The notes under the pieces were generated by a model. The model did not search any database and was not told where the DNA came from. It worked only from the letters and a program-made list of their open reading frames with translations. The translations under genes and the position numbers were made by a program. From Agitococcus sp. (GTDB lineage: Bacteria; Pseudomonadota; Gammaproteobacteria; Pseudomonadales; Moraxellaceae), in assembly GCA_030646715.1 (NCBI GenBank), contig JAUSLJ010000016.1, forward strand, positions 1 to 64,000: a stretch of 64,000 nucleotides of DNA. The letters are read 5' to 3'. Below, one piece after another: positions 52,569 to 61,760 of this stretch; the stretch's first letter is position 1, and every line of letters begins with the position of its first letter.

Positions 52569-53465
52569 TTAGCGAACTGCTGTGATACCTTCTCCTGCTC
52601 CATACAATACATGCCCTGTCATTATTCCGCAGCTAGTTGCGCTATCAATGTTTTTCTGTGTGTCGTCAAAAAACAGGTCTGCGCCAAATGCTTGCAATAA
52701 TGGCCCCTTATCGTGCCCTCCTGCAAAAATTGCCTCATGAAATCTAATTCCCCATGAACGTAGCGTGTAGATTACTCGTGCATGGCTAGGCAGCCCTCGT
52801 GCAGTAACAAGTGCAACTTTCAAAGGCGGATTATCCACTGGCAGTTGTTTTTGTAAGTCATAGAGCGCCTGCAAAAATGCACGGAATGGGCCGTCTCCCA
52901 GCGGGATATGCGCTTTTGCCGATTCAGAAAGCCTAAACGCTGCTAAGCCCTCTTGTCTGTAATATTCATCAGCCTCCGATGAAAACACAACGGAGTCCCC
53001 ATCCAGCGCAATTCTAATAGTCATGTCATCGAATTCATGGCTTTGTTCAATTGGCACCATCGTCGCCGCCGCAAGTCCATGTTCAATCGCGGCTCGAACG
53101 TCAGAGGCATTGGCAGATAAAAATAATTGAGCACCTAGTGCTTTGGCGTACCTAAATCTATCAGAACCTTGGCTAAAAACCGCTCGTTCAATGTCCAATT
53201 GGTAGTGCGCGATACTGTTCATTACTCGCATACCTGCGTCTGGGCTATTGCGTGAAAGTAGCACAACTTCTACTTTGTCCCGTACGCCGGGACAATTCAA
53301 CGCGAGTAGCTTCTTGACAAGCGAAAAAGCAGGGCCTGGGCGAAGGGGTAACGCTTCTTTTTCGCGCATATACTGGTTAAACGCATCCTGGCCTTCTGTT
53401 TCAAAAATTTGGTGCCCATCTTCAACGTGAAAGAGGGACCTAGACGATACAGCTATTGTAAGCAT
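52569..53465 (-). CDS. Cytosolic 5'-nucleotidase (NT5C1-like)
   Basis: 298 residues with text of the 5'-nucleotidase I family: VSSRSLFHVEDGHQIFETEG, then QYMREKEALPLRPGPAFSLV, VVLLSRNSPDAGMRVMNSI, and LFLSANASDVRAAIEHGLAA. The acidic RIALDGDSVVFSSEAD and FFDDTQKNID complete the HAD-like active site. It removes phosphate from nucleoside monophosphates. Genes of this family are common on large plasmids and phages. With the dNMP kinase it hints at nucleotide-pool control. It stands alone between two stem-loops. Confidence 0.85.
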   Translation of the reverse strand: MLTIAVSSRSLFHVEDGHQIFETEGQDAFNQYMREKEALPLRPGPAFSLVKKLLALNCPGVRDKVEVVLLSRNSPDAGMRVMNSIAHYQLDIERAVFSQGSDRFRYAKALGAQLFLSANASDVRAAIEHGLAAATMVPIEQSHEFDDMTIRIALDGDSVVFSSEADEYYRQEGLAAFRLSESAKAHIPLGDGPFRAFLQALYDLQKQLPVDNPPLKVALVTARGLPSHARVIYTLRSWGIRFHEAIFAGGHDKGPLLQAFGADLFFDDTQKNIDSATSCGIMTGHVLYGAGEGITAVR

Positions 53466-53614
53466 AATTTCTCCTTTTAAAGTTATATACCTGTACTGTC
53501 TAGCTATCGAATATTTTCCTAAACTATGCTTGCGACTTTACGTCGCTTTGTGCACCACTATTCTGTTTCCGGCAGCTTGAGCTGCCGGTTGACGGGCTCG
53601 CGTTGCCGTTCTGC
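53466..53614. other. Short gap with two hairpins
   Basis: CCGGCAGCT-TG-AGCTGCCGG (53569-53588) and GCGAC/GTCGC near 53532-53546 form stems. No T run follows on the minus strand, so a terminator for the SecA-like gene is only possible. Confidence 0.4.
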
Positions 53615-56251
53615 TTACTTTAACACCCCATGGCATCGTTTGTAGGGCTTTCCTGATTGACATGGGCACAATTCATTTCGAGTCACCCAACGGTTTGCAA
53701 GTGCTGCGCTTACCAACGTAATAGGCCCGCTTACTCTAGGCGGAGAGCCCCCTGATAAGGTTGGCGAGTTGAGTCCCTGAAGCATTATTTTTGTTAGAAA
53801 TCGGGACTGCATCTCTGCTTCAAAATGTTCGAATAGCTTGTAGGCGTCGTTACGAAATTGAAACACGGGATTTAGTCCTGAGAACACTTTTAAGTCCATC
53901 GCTCGTCTCAATTCATCTAAGGCTGTTAGATGCTCAGTCCATATTTCAGAAATTACAGTCAGCAAGCATATCGCCTGTTCTTTTTTTGTTGGCTTTATTG
54001 CGTGATACTTTGAAATTAGTTCCTTAGTAAGTAGCTGGGTTATCTCATCTTTTTCCAGATTGTCTAAAGTGACCCATTTAATTAGTGGGGTGTTGACACC
54101 GAAGGCGTGCGATATTTTATCTTTCATCTGTCGAAGGTCCCACGTCTCCGGGACAGAGTTACAGCCGAGCTCTGTCGCTATCCATGTTGTGACGGCTGAC
54201 TGCGCGACTACGTCGCAAAAGAACTCCGCATCGTCTCCTAGCAAAAAATCTCTCAATTCGTATACACTGGTTCGCTGTTCTCCGAGGACACTGTCAAAGC
54301 CAAGCAAAGCTTTTCTTGCGTCAAAACCTTGCTTTTCTTGCTTTTGTTGTGCAGCCTCAATTAGTCTTGAAACGACTCCGCCGGAGAGTGCACCTCCCGC
54401 TTTCGCCATCATCGCTGTAATTATCGCCAGTTGTTTTGATTTCGCGAAATTACGCAGCAAGTCATCTTCCAAGCTTAGAAAAAATTGAACTTGACCTACT
54501 TCCCCTTGTCGTCCGCAACGACCGGCTAACTGGTTGTCTACTCGTCGAATGCCATTTCGTTCAGTTCCCAGAATACGCAGACCCCCCGTGGCTAGCACCG
54601 CCTTTCGCTCTAACTGCCACTCATCCTTTCTCTTTTGGAACTCCGCCTCGCTTGCTCCCTCCATTTCTCGGGGCGGCTCCCCTCCAAGTATGATATCGGT
54701 GCCCCTGCCCGCCATGTTCGTGGCTACGGTAACTTGGCCTAGTTTTCCGGCATTAGCAATGATGTGGGCTTCTTGCTCCTTGTGTTGAGCGCTCAACAGC
54801 AGGTGCTTAACTTGGCTGCGGTGCAGTAATGTGCTCAGTACTTGAGCGTCGCGAACACTGGCACAACCTACAAGCACCGGCTGGCCAGACGCTTGTATTT
54901 CTTGTATGCGTGCTACTGCAGCTTTAAATTTTTCAAATTTTGTGCTAAACACGACGTCATGCTCTATAGTCCGTTTGATTGGTTTATTAGTTGGCAGAGT
55001 GACAGTGCGTAATCCATAAACTTCAGCAAATTCCTCTGCCTCTGTTGCTGCTGTCCCGGTTAATCCGGACAGGTGTGAATACTGGGAAAAGTAATTTTGG
55101 AATGTAATCGTAGCTTGCGTCATCGAGCCGGGCAAGATGGAAAGTCCCTCTTGTGCTTCTATCGCTTCATGGAGTCCATCTTCAAGTCGTCTTCCTTCCA
55201 TCTTTCTGCCCGTGCCTACGTCAATGAGCATCACGGAGTTATTCTCCAGTAGATAGTCTCGTCCTTTTTTAAACAAGTATTTAGCCTTAACAGCTGCATG
55301 TATGCAGCGAATCAAATAAAGATTTTCACGGGCATAAATACTTTTTTCGGAAACAACGGCCTTCATCGCCAGCAATTTTTGTTCTACTTTTTTATACCCC
55401 TCTTCCGTCAACGATGCTTCTGCCCGTGTTAAGTCCAAGATGACGTCGTGCTGGTCAAGTCCTTCAATAGCTTGCTTAGCTTGTTCCACTAGGCCCGATA
55501 TATCCTCCCCGTTGCCCGCAATAATTAATGGAATCCTAGCTTCGTCAATTAGTACAAAGTCAATTTCATCTACTATGGCCGCATACAGCTTTCGCTGAAC
55601 TTTATTGGTGCCGTCAAGTACTAAATTGTCTTTCAAAAAATCGAATCCAAATTCAGCGCTTATTCCATAAGTAACATCGGAGGCATACGCTAATTTCTTT
55701 TCTTCTGTAGTTTGAGAAGCATGCACATATGCGACAGAAAGACCGAGCGCTTCATATATAGGTCGCATTAAATTAGCATCTCGTTCGGCCAAGTATTCGT
55801 TTGCAGTAATAACGTGGACCCCGTTGTTATTTAGGGCCAGAATTGCAGCGGGGGCAACGATGGTTAGCGTTTTTCCTTCCCCCGTTCTCATCTCTGCTAA
55901 CTGGCCTTTTAGCAGCGTTAAGCCACCTAGTAGCTGGACATCGTATTGTTCTTGCGCAATAACCCGAGAAGTTACCTCTTTTACAATGGCAAAGCCAAGG
56001 TGGGTGCGCTTTGCCAAGGGCTCACTGCGCAATTGTTGAAAGGATTGTGTGAGTTGTTTAGTGGAAACGTCTTTGAGCTTCACGTACTCTGCATTGATAT
56101 CGCTTAATTGCTTTTTAGACTGCGACAATGCTGATGTGGACCGGATGTTTGAGTAGATAGTAGAAAAGTTCATTAGTTTTGCACGTAGCCTCGCTCCCTT
56201 CGGATTGAGTGGTATAGCATTGAGGGCCGCCCAATGCTTGTCCGGGACCAA
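53615..56251 (-). CDS. secA: SecA-like preprotein translocase ATPase (plasmid paralogue)
   Basis: 878 residues, near full SecA length. Walker A MRTGEGKTLTI is near 118-128, Walker B VDEIDFVLIDEARIPLIIAG near 215-235, the helicase motifs TATEAEEFAEVYGL and TNMAGRGTDIILGG near 515-530, and RVDNQLAGRCGRQGEVG follows. The C-terminal zinc-binding tail ELCPCQSGKPYKRCHG (last 20 residues) is the SecB/lipid-contact motif. The N-terminal SecYEG-contact helix of normal SecA is replaced. A TTG with GGGAG upstream gives this start, and an ATG 78 bp on would shorten it. It probably drives export of specific plasmid proteins. Confidence 0.85.
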   Translation of the reverse strand: MVPDKHWAALNAIPLNPKGARLRAKLMNFSTIYSNIRSTSALSQSKKQLSDINAEYVKLKDVSTKQLTQSFQQLRSEPLAKRTHLGFAIVKEVTSRVIAQEQYDVQLLGGLTLLKGQLAEMRTGEGKTLTIVAPAAILALNNNGVHVITANEYLAERDANLMRPIYEALGLSVAYVHASQTTEEKKLAYASDVTYGISAEFGFDFLKDNLVLDGTNKVQRKLYAAIVDEIDFVLIDEARIPLIIAGNGEDISGLVEQAKQAIEGLDQHDVILDLTRAEASLTEEGYKKVEQKLLAMKAVVSEKSIYARENLYLIRCIHAAVKAKYLFKKGRDYLLENNSVMLIDVGTGRKMEGRRLEDGLHEAIEAQEGLSILPGSMTQATITFQNYFSQYSHLSGLTGTAATEAEEFAEVYGLRTVTLPTNKPIKRTIEHDVVFSTKFEKFKAAVARIQEIQASGQPVLVGCASVRDAQVLSTLLHRSQVKHLLLSAQHKEQEAHIIANAGKLGQVTVATNMAGRGTDIILGGEPPREMEGASEAEFQKRKDEWQLERKAVLATGGLRILGTERNGIRRVDNQLAGRCGRQGEVGQVQFFLSLEDDLLRNFAKSKQLAIITAMMAKAGGALSGGVVSRLIEAAQQKQEKQGFDARKALLGFDSVLGEQRTSVYELRDFLLGDDAEFFCDVVAQSAVTTWIATELGCNSVPETWDLRQMKDKISHAFGVNTPLIKWVTLDNLEKDEITQLLTKELISKYHAIKPTKKEQAICLLTVISEIWTEHLTALDELRRAMDLKVFSGLNPVFQFRNDAYKLFEHFEAEMQSRFLTKIMLQGLNSPTLSGGSPPRVSGPITLVSAALANRWVTRNELCPCQSGKPYKRCHGVLK

Positions 56252-56317
56252 TTACGTAACTCCCTATAGTCGGACTGTTTAACTGTAAATTACCAAATGT
56301 CGTATTGCGATAATTGA

Positions 56318-56689
56318 CTAACTCGCAGTCGAATCGCTCTTAAAAATATGTGTCAATGTTTGTTGAAGGTCACCTGCCAAGCCAGCACACGCTAAAATTA
56401 TGGCCTTGTTAATTGGCCGGTCTGTGTCTCTTGCCAAATGGTAGGTGGTAATACACGATATCAGCACTCTGTTTTCATCAAAGAACCCGATTCCTTCCAC
56501 TTCATTTTCAGTGTCAAAGGAAACCTCTACGTCAGTCAATAGCGCATTAAGGGGAGCAAGGTGCGCGTACACTTTATCCAGCGCGACTGCTAGCTCTCGA
56601 CATACATCGGCTTCCTCAATTTCTTTAGTAACGGGATTAATGAGCTCCACGAGATAAGCTGGACCGGTATTCAATGAAAGTGCAAGCAT
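56318..56689 (-). CDS. Unknown 123-residue soluble protein
   Basis: Not recognised. The protein begins LALSLNTGPAYLVELINPVT and alternates strands and helices (ELAVALDKVYAHLAPLNALL, VSFDTENEVEGIGFF). No signal peptide or membrane segment is visible. It lies 66 nt upstream of the SecA-like gene in the same direction, so co-expression is likely, though the SecA start has its own ribosome site. Confidence 0.6.
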   Translation of the reverse strand: MLALSLNTGPAYLVELINPVTKEIEEADVCRELAVALDKVYAHLAPLNALLTDVEVSFDTENEVEGIGFFDENRVLISCITTYHLARDTDRPINKAIILACAGLAGDLQQTLTHIFKSDSTAS

Positions 56690-56821
56690 GAATTTAGTAT
56701 TTAATTATTCAAATTACCTATAGCTCATGGTTTTAGCCAACGTGCTAGAAATTACTTTCTAGGCATGAGCCTGCGCTTTAGATAAAGCCTTCGACTATAC
56801 CTCGTATTTAGAAAGCTACTT

Positions 56822-57163
56822 ATGCGCATACTGTTATTGTTGTTGGCTGCCACCTGCCTTAGCGTTAGTTCTCTCCCCGTACATGCCGCTGTTAAATTAC
56901 CAGTAGGTGATTGGACAGCAACGGCCTCCGCAGGGCGCATGTTGCCGGGTCAAATGTCTATAAAGCCCGATGGTTATTTTATTCTTGCCCCCGCAGGGCA
57001 CACTCCGGTTAGGGGTACTTGGACTAACAAGGGTAACGTAATCACGCTTCTTCTGCCAGACTACGGAACCTCGGTTTTAAAGTGGAACATTAGAGCTAAG
57101 CGATTGACGCTCACCTACGCCAATGGCGTCAGTGAGCAATTTCAGCAATCCCCGCCTCAATGA
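56822..57163 (+). CDS. Small exported beta-rich protein, unknown
   Basis: 113 residues with a signal peptide (MRILLLLLAATCLSVSSLPV, ending HAA). The mature part reads as short strands: GDWTATASAGRMLPGQMSIK, VRGTWTNKGNVITLLLPDYG and LKWNIRAKRLTLTYANG, like a small lipocalin- or NlpE-type barrel. It faces away from the unknown 123-residue gene and converges on the next membrane protein, seven bases away. Function is unknown. Confidence 0.65.
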   Translation: MRILLLLLAATCLSVSSLPVHAAVKLPVGDWTATASAGRMLPGQMSIKPDGYFILAPAGHTPVRGTWTNKGNVITLLLPDYGTSVLKWNIRAKRLTLTYANGVSEQFQQSPPQ

Positions 57164-57169
57164 CGCAGA

Positions 57170-57862
57170 TTAGCGTTGTATTTTAATTAGTCGGACAATG
57201 TTGCCATCTTTCCATAATTTGATAGTTGCGGGAGTGCCTCCTGCAATACGATGCAGCGCAATACTTCCTGTGCACGACTCCCCCTCCGCCGCACAAAAGC
57301 TAACCGCGATACCTCTTATCGCTATGGCAGCCCCCTCGGACTGAACGAAGCTAATCTCTTGATATAGGGCCATAACGTCAACGGTTTCACCATTTACTTG
57401 CCAGGCAATATCGCCAATACGCGGAACTATGCCCGTCGGTGTCTCCGTAGAGAGTACGCACCAGTTCTGTTCTATCGTTTTAGTATCGTTCACTAAATCA
57501 GCAGATAGCAGTTCTTGTTGTGCTTCGGAGGCGCCAAGCGCCACCCCCGTGGAACAGTCAGAAGTAACTGCAGTAATGGCCAATCGAACTACGGGCCCGT
57601 TTGCTTCGTTCACACTTGCCCAGCCGTGCACCCAGTATCCTTTAGCTTTTATTGGCGTTGCTACCGAGGCAGAGAGAGTAGGCACTATGGTTGCGCCCAC
57701 CTGTATTGGTTCCTCTTTAACTTTCGAGAGCGTCAATCGGGCCTCCCGAGGAACTTTCCAAGTTTCTGGAATAATCATCGAAAGGGCAACATAGCAACAT
57801 GCTGTGTAGCAGACTAGTATTCCAACAAGTTTGGCGGTACACGTGTAAAAGTATTTTGTCAT
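57170..57862 (-). CDS. Bitopic periplasmic protein with PDZ-like C terminus
   Basis: 230 residues from the ATG; a TTG two codons upstream could also serve. A membrane segment lies at about 11-30 (LVGILVCYTACCYVALSMII). A periplasmic HR-like region near 60-110 (VRLAITAVTSDCSTGVALGA) follows, and then a PDZ-like section VPRIGDIAWQVNGETVDVMA near 145-165. The plan of one anchor, an HR-like part and a PDZ-like part is that of GspC proteins, which contact secretins, so a part in the pilus is conceivable. Cysteines are frequent. The family call is tentative. Confidence 0.5.
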   Translation of the reverse strand: MTKYFYTCTAKLVGILVCYTACCYVALSMIIPETWKVPREARLTLSKVKEEPIQVGATIVPTLSASVATPIKAKGYWVHGWASVNEANGPVVRLAITAVTSDCSTGVALGASEAQQELLSADLVNDTKTIEQNWCVLSTETPTGIVPRIGDIAWQVNGETVDVMALYQEISFVQSEGAAIAIRGIAVSFCAAEGESCTGSIALHRIAGGTPATIKLWKDGNIVRLIKIQR

Positions 57863-57954
57863 ATTCAAGAAAATTCAAATGGTATTGTTCAAAGTAGCGT
57901 ATAATTATATTCTAAAATTTACTATAGCTCAATAATAACTATGAAAGCTTAACA

Positions 57955-59256
57955 ATGGCAAAGATGGACTATGGATGCCTATTCGCCGCCCTGTCTTCTG
58001 AAAGCGAGGCTCCACTCCTGGTTAGTGAGGGTGTGGCGTTATCTAAGGAACAGCAGTGCGCTTTGGATAGTCCGTTTGAGGAAAACGCTACGATTTGCGC
58101 TGGCGCTGGCGCGGGTAAGACGAAACTATTGGTAGAACGAGTAGTAAAACTTGTTCAAGCGGGGGTCAATCCCAAACACATCGCAGTGGTTACCTTCACC
58201 AAAAAGTCTGCAATCGAAATAGGAGCGCGCATCCAGCGTAGATTCTTGGGTAAAAAAACATTTCCAATATGCAGTACTGTGCATGCCTTGGCACTCGCAG
58301 GGCTAATGAAAAATAAAGAAGAGATTCATCTAATTAACGAAGAAAGCACGGAGACTATATTAGCGACACTTAGACTTGAGCTACCTTCCGAGTTGGGCAC
58401 GCTACCTAGTTCTGAATTATTATTAGAACTTAATCGTTGCAGGGAAGAAGAACAGTTCGATGGCCTTAAAGGCTTAGCCGCACTAAGATTTGGGGAATTA
58501 ATGGATGAGCAGGGAGTCTGCGATTTTACCTCCTTGCTTTATCGCGCAATCCTTAAAAGCAAGTCGAAATTTAAGTACATTTTAGTTGATGAATCGCAGG
58601 ACTTAAGCAAACTACAATTAACCTACTTAAAAAGCATTGGGACTCCCCGTACGTCATTTTATTGGTATATTGGGGACCCGGACCAAGCTATTTATGCGTT
58701 TAGAGGCGCAAACCAAGGCGTAATGCAGAGTCTTCAGGCGCATTGCTCAGCACACTTTGTGCTCTCCACTAATTATAGGTCTGCAGCGCGGATTGTTAAG
58801 CACGCCAACAACGTTATCCAAGCGAATGAGGACCGGTTGCCTATCGTTTGGACGGCGCATAACCTAGCGCAGGGCGATATATCCGTCAACCACTATGAGA
58901 CGAGTAATGACGAGCTTCGCGCAGTTCGTGATTGGCTCAGAGAGCATCCAAATAGAATGGCGCTCGCAAGAACGCAAGCGCTAGTCGCTATCTTAAAGGA
59001 AGAAGGCCTTGCCGCTAGCACGGTTCATGAGGCGAAAGGACTCGAGTGGGACGAAGTCTGGATACTAGGGTGCGAAAATGGACTATTTCCACATCCGCTT
59101 AACAACCGAGAAGAAGAGCGGCGCCTTTTCTACGTTGCTATGACGCGAGCGAAACATAGCTTAATCATGTCTTACTGCACTACTAGACTGAACGTGAATA
59201 ATCGAGAGTCCGCTCGAAACCCCTCAATATTTTTGTACGAGGCGCAAGCATTGTAA
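57955..59256 (+). CDS. Short UvrD/Rep-family helicase
   Basis: 433 residues, against about 650-720 for PcrA/UvrD. Motifs in order are Walker A ICAGAGAGKTKLLVERVVKL, Ia VVTFTKKSAIEIG, II YILVDESQDLSKLQLTYLK, III IGDPDQAIYAFRGANQG, IV LSTNYRSAARIVKHAN, V VHEAKGLEWDEVWILG and VI ERRLFYVAMTRAKHSLIMSY. The 1B and 2B insertions are nearly absent, leaving a two-domain core. It should translocate 3' to 5' on single strands. The start ATG lies in an AT-rich leader. It stands upstream of the envelope operon. Confidence 0.87.
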   Translation: MAKMDYGCLFAALSSESEAPLLVSEGVALSKEQQCALDSPFEENATICAGAGAGKTKLLVERVVKLVQAGVNPKHIAVVTFTKKSAIEIGARIQRRFLGKKTFPICSTVHALALAGLMKNKEEIHLINEESTETILATLRLELPSELGTLPSSELLLELNRCREEEQFDGLKGLAALRFGELMDEQGVCDFTSLLYRAILKSKSKFKYILVDESQDLSKLQLTYLKSIGTPRTSFYWYIGDPDQAIYAFRGANQGVMQSLQAHCSAHFVLSTNYRSAARIVKHANNVIQANEDRLPIVWTAHNLAQGDISVNHYETSNDELRAVRDWLREHPNRMALARTQALVAILKEEGLAASTVHEAKGLEWDEVWILGCENGLFPHPLNNREEERRLFYVAMTRAKHSLIMSYCTTRLNVNNRESARNPSIFLYEAQAL

Positions 59257-59322
59257 GGCTAAATTGGGGTCATACACTGACAATGCGGCTAAACAGTTAC
59301 TCAACTTCATTAAAGAGGCACC

Positions 59323-60066
59323 ATGCGAACAACCACCACTAGCTCTAAGAATTGGCTCGCTACTTTTTTGTCAGGGAGCATCCTAATATTTGGGATAAGC
59401 TCTGCCGCCTTAGTCATGCTAGGGGGGCGCGTAGCAACTCGAACGCCGCCACCTCCTGAACGGCTGGTTCCAAATTTGACTGCGATACCCTCGAAAAATG
59501 CCCTTACTTCCGTTCATGTGCAACCTGCGGACGGAGTCCCTTCAACTCCAAAAAATATAGCGAGCACCGAAATAGCGGCAGTTCGGAGTACTCCGGTCGT
59601 AGCTATTGTAAAGGAACGTTTTGATGCGGCAGTCGTGGCCAATCTAACAAGCCGGCCCGACCTGCCTAGCACGCGCATGCCTAAAAAAAATAAGGAAGCT
59701 GCAACCGTAGCCCCCGTGGTTAAAAAACAAACGGAGGGCGACACTGGCTCCGGCGATTTCTTGTCCTCTTCTGTGAAGCGTGCCGAACCGAGTGCTGAGG
59801 CCATCCTAGGGGACAGTGGCACGCCTCCCCTAAAATCGGCACCTCACTCAGGATTTAAGCCTTTAGTCGCAAAGGCCGTCGGTTCACCGGTAGAGTCGCC
59901 TAGCATAGTGATGACAACGGAAGACAAGGCTTGGGTACGCTTGGACGCACAAAGCACCCAAATATTTAAAAAAGGTCAGGTTGTTCCGGGTCTTGGTGTA
60001 TTTCTAGGGGCAGATAAGAAAAGTGCAAAATTTGACACTGGTTCTGTTCCTCTTTCTGCTGAATAA
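59323..60066 (+). CDS. Bitopic envelope protein, TraP/PilP-like tail, unknown
   Basis: 247 residues. A membrane segment lies at about 10-30 (LATFLSGSILIFGISSAALV), then a long polar Pro/Lys/Ser-rich spacer (about 35-195), then a C-terminal domain with DKAWVRLDAQSTQIFKKGQV and VPGLGVFLGADKKSAKFD. A short beta domain after a spacer is typical of PilP- and TraP-type bridging proteins. The start has AGAGG upstream. It begins a three-gene operon with spacings of 11 and 7 nt. Confidence 0.55.
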   Translation: MRTTTTSSKNWLATFLSGSILIFGISSAALVMLGGRVATRTPPPPERLVPNLTAIPSKNALTSVHVQPADGVPSTPKNIASTEIAAVRSTPVVAIVKERFDAAVVANLTSRPDLPSTRMPKKNKEAATVAPVVKKQTEGDTGSGDFLSSSVKRAEPSAEAILGDSGTPPLKSAPHSGFKPLVAKAVGSPVESPSIVMTTEDKAWVRLDAQSTQIFKKGQVVPGLGVFLGADKKSAKFDTGSVPLSAE

Positions 60067-60077
60067 AGGATTTCACG

Positions 60078-60386
60078 ATGTTTAAATCATTAATTGACAT
60101 GAGTAAGCCTCATACTCTTTATGCTAGCGGTATCGGCTTGATTATGCTGCTTTCGTTACTTACTTCCAATATTAGCGTTTTGGCCGTTTCTAACTATTTG
60201 GACTTTAGTTATAGAAAACCTCTTTGCGCAGCACTATTCTTGGCAGGCGCGGTGATGGGGGCCTATTCATTGAATCGTCACGTTGTTCGTATGGCGGAGC
60301 CGTGGAAGGTGCCTCAATCACAGGTTTCATGGACATATCTCTTTTTCTTTATATCTACCGTGCTGGCTGTGCTTCTCGCCAGATAG
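60078..60386 (+). CDS. Three-segment membrane protein, unknown
   Basis: 102 residues with hydrophobic segments at about 13-35 (LYASGIGLIMLLSLLTSNIS), 48-65 (LCAALFLAGAVMGAYSL) and 83-101 (SWTYLFFFISTVLAVLLAR). The ribosome site AAGGA is seven bases before the ATG. It lies in the middle of the three-gene operon. I recognise no family. Confidence 0.65.
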   Translation: MFKSLIDMSKPHTLYASGIGLIMLLSLLTSNISVLAVSNYLDFSYRKPLCAALFLAGAVMGAYSLNRHVVRMAEPWKVPQSQVSWTYLFFFISTVLAVLLAR

Positions 60387-60393
60387 GACTAAT

Positions 60394-61194
60394 ATGCACA
60401 TTAATACCTCAATTGTTAAATCCCTAATGGCGCTTAAAGGCGTATCAGAAGAGTCTGTCTGCAATATTGCGCATGTAACTCAAGCTGATATGCAGGCGTG
60501 GTTGTATGACGAAGGAAAAGATAGTGAAGACCGTGTCCCGTTTGAAACTCAGCTCGAGATATTGAAGTTACTTGGGATTAATGGTGAAATCCCTCGAAAC
60601 GATATAGTGCATTATTGGAAGCTACATGAACCCTTGTTTAGCAAGCCTATGGATACGTATTGGCCACTCCAGATTATGTTTAAAGCTTTTGGCAAAGCGC
60701 AAGCCGTATTCTTAGCTAGCGATACGGACCCTGTTATTTGTTTCAAATCAAAAGTACATTTTGGGTTGAAGTTCAATGACTTTTTAGCGATTCTAGAAGT
60801 TACGGCAAATCCTTTAAAAGCAATATCGTTTAATCCCGATATTTTATCTGAGATGTCTTGGATGCCGGATACTATGGGGGTATTGCTGTCAGCAGACGAG
60901 TACGCAGGCCTTGAGCCAGGCGCCTTTAAAGTCAAGAATCTCCAAAAATATCTAAGTTACAACGTTGAAATCGCTCAATGGGACAAGCTACGTGAAGCTG
61001 CGATAGAGCAAGGCCTCCGTGCGGAACAAGTCGCCGCGATGTTAATCGGCACGACACTCCTTAATGCAAAAGACCGAATACCCGCAGAGATAGCTTCAAA
61101 AAGTAGCCCAGTGAGCGCTGTCTCGGTTGCTACGGCTACCGAGGAACCAGCTGACGACCAGGCATTGTTTGCAACACCGGTTAAAGCAAAGTAA
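60394..61194 (+). CDS. Unknown 266-residue cytoplasmic protein
   Basis: The ATG with an AGGA site at the preceding stop codon fits operon spacing. The frame extends further up, but that part overlaps the membrane gene. Residues 1-55 (IVKSLMALKGVSEESVCNIA, VTQADMQAWLYDE) look like a helix-turn-helix of the XRE kind. The middle and C-terminal parts (about 60-230) are mixed alpha/beta, and the tail is Ala/Ser/Val-rich. It could be a regulator or an assembly factor for the two membrane proteins encoded before it. No clear homologue comes to mind. Confidence 0.6.
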   Translation: MHINTSIVKSLMALKGVSEESVCNIAHVTQADMQAWLYDEGKDSEDRVPFETQLEILKLLGINGEIPRNDIVHYWKLHEPLFSKPMDTYWPLQIMFKAFGKAQAVFLASDTDPVICFKSKVHFGLKFNDFLAILEVTANPLKAISFNPDILSEMSWMPDTMGVLLSADEYAGLEPGAFKVKNLQKYLSYNVEIAQWDKLREAAIEQGLRAEQVAAMLIGTTLLNAKDRIPAEIASKSSPVSAVSVATATEEPADDQALFATPVKAK

Positions 61195-61222
61195 CTAAAG
61201 GTGCCATTACTCTTTTAATTCC

Positions 61223-61760
61223 CACCGCCCTAACGGACGGTGTCTCTAACTTCGTAGTTATCAATTGTCTGGTTAGACGCGGCGTGCGTTCCCCGAGCAT
61301 GGCGCTTCGAACCAGACTTCTTATGCCGTTCCACGAACATTCCGGAACATCCCCCCATAGCTGACTTGTTCGCCTTATTGTGATGTGCATTCTGGGTTTC
61401 ACGACGACACCGGCGCGCAGTTGCGCCACTTCCCGCGCGCGAAAGACACGCGAAGCATTGACGTCTGCGTGAGTGTAGGTGCACCCGGAACATTCTCGAG
61501 AAGAGTAGTACGGTGACACGGCCAGTGGGTAGCCCCTTGTTGCTTTTTAGTTTAGATACCTCGCAAGGCGGCCCCATGCGTTGCCTAGAATAGCTTTGTT
61601 CCGCCCGGACTTGGCCGCAGCGCCATTACGCACCCACTTGCCGTCTTCTGTAGGGGTTCTTGGAACCCTGCCTCTGACGCTCTAGCCCCTTTGGCACCAG
61701 CGTGTCTACACTTCCTGGTGATGAACGCGTAGCTTCATCTTAGCGACGACCGGACTCGAC
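61223..61760 (-). pseudogene. tnpB pseudogene (IS200/IS605-type), copy C
   Basis: In one minus-strand frame one reads AKMKLRVHHQEV, stop, GAAAKSGRNKAILGNAWGRL and ARYLN, stop, then KATRGYPLAVSPYYSSRECS and GCTYTHADVNAS. That is the TnpB order: helical segment, NxxAKSGLNxxIxxxGW, and the zinc ribbon before DxNAA. At least three stops and a collapsed zinc ribbon show it is dead. The element's right end forms the stem CACCG/CGGTG at 61223-61242 (minus strand CACCGTCCGTTAGGGCGGTG), typical of these elements. Confidence 0.65.

Noticed and set aside
60956-60971. GTTACAACGTTGAAAT as a further parS site
   Set aside because: Two mismatches, inside a coding region, far from the array.
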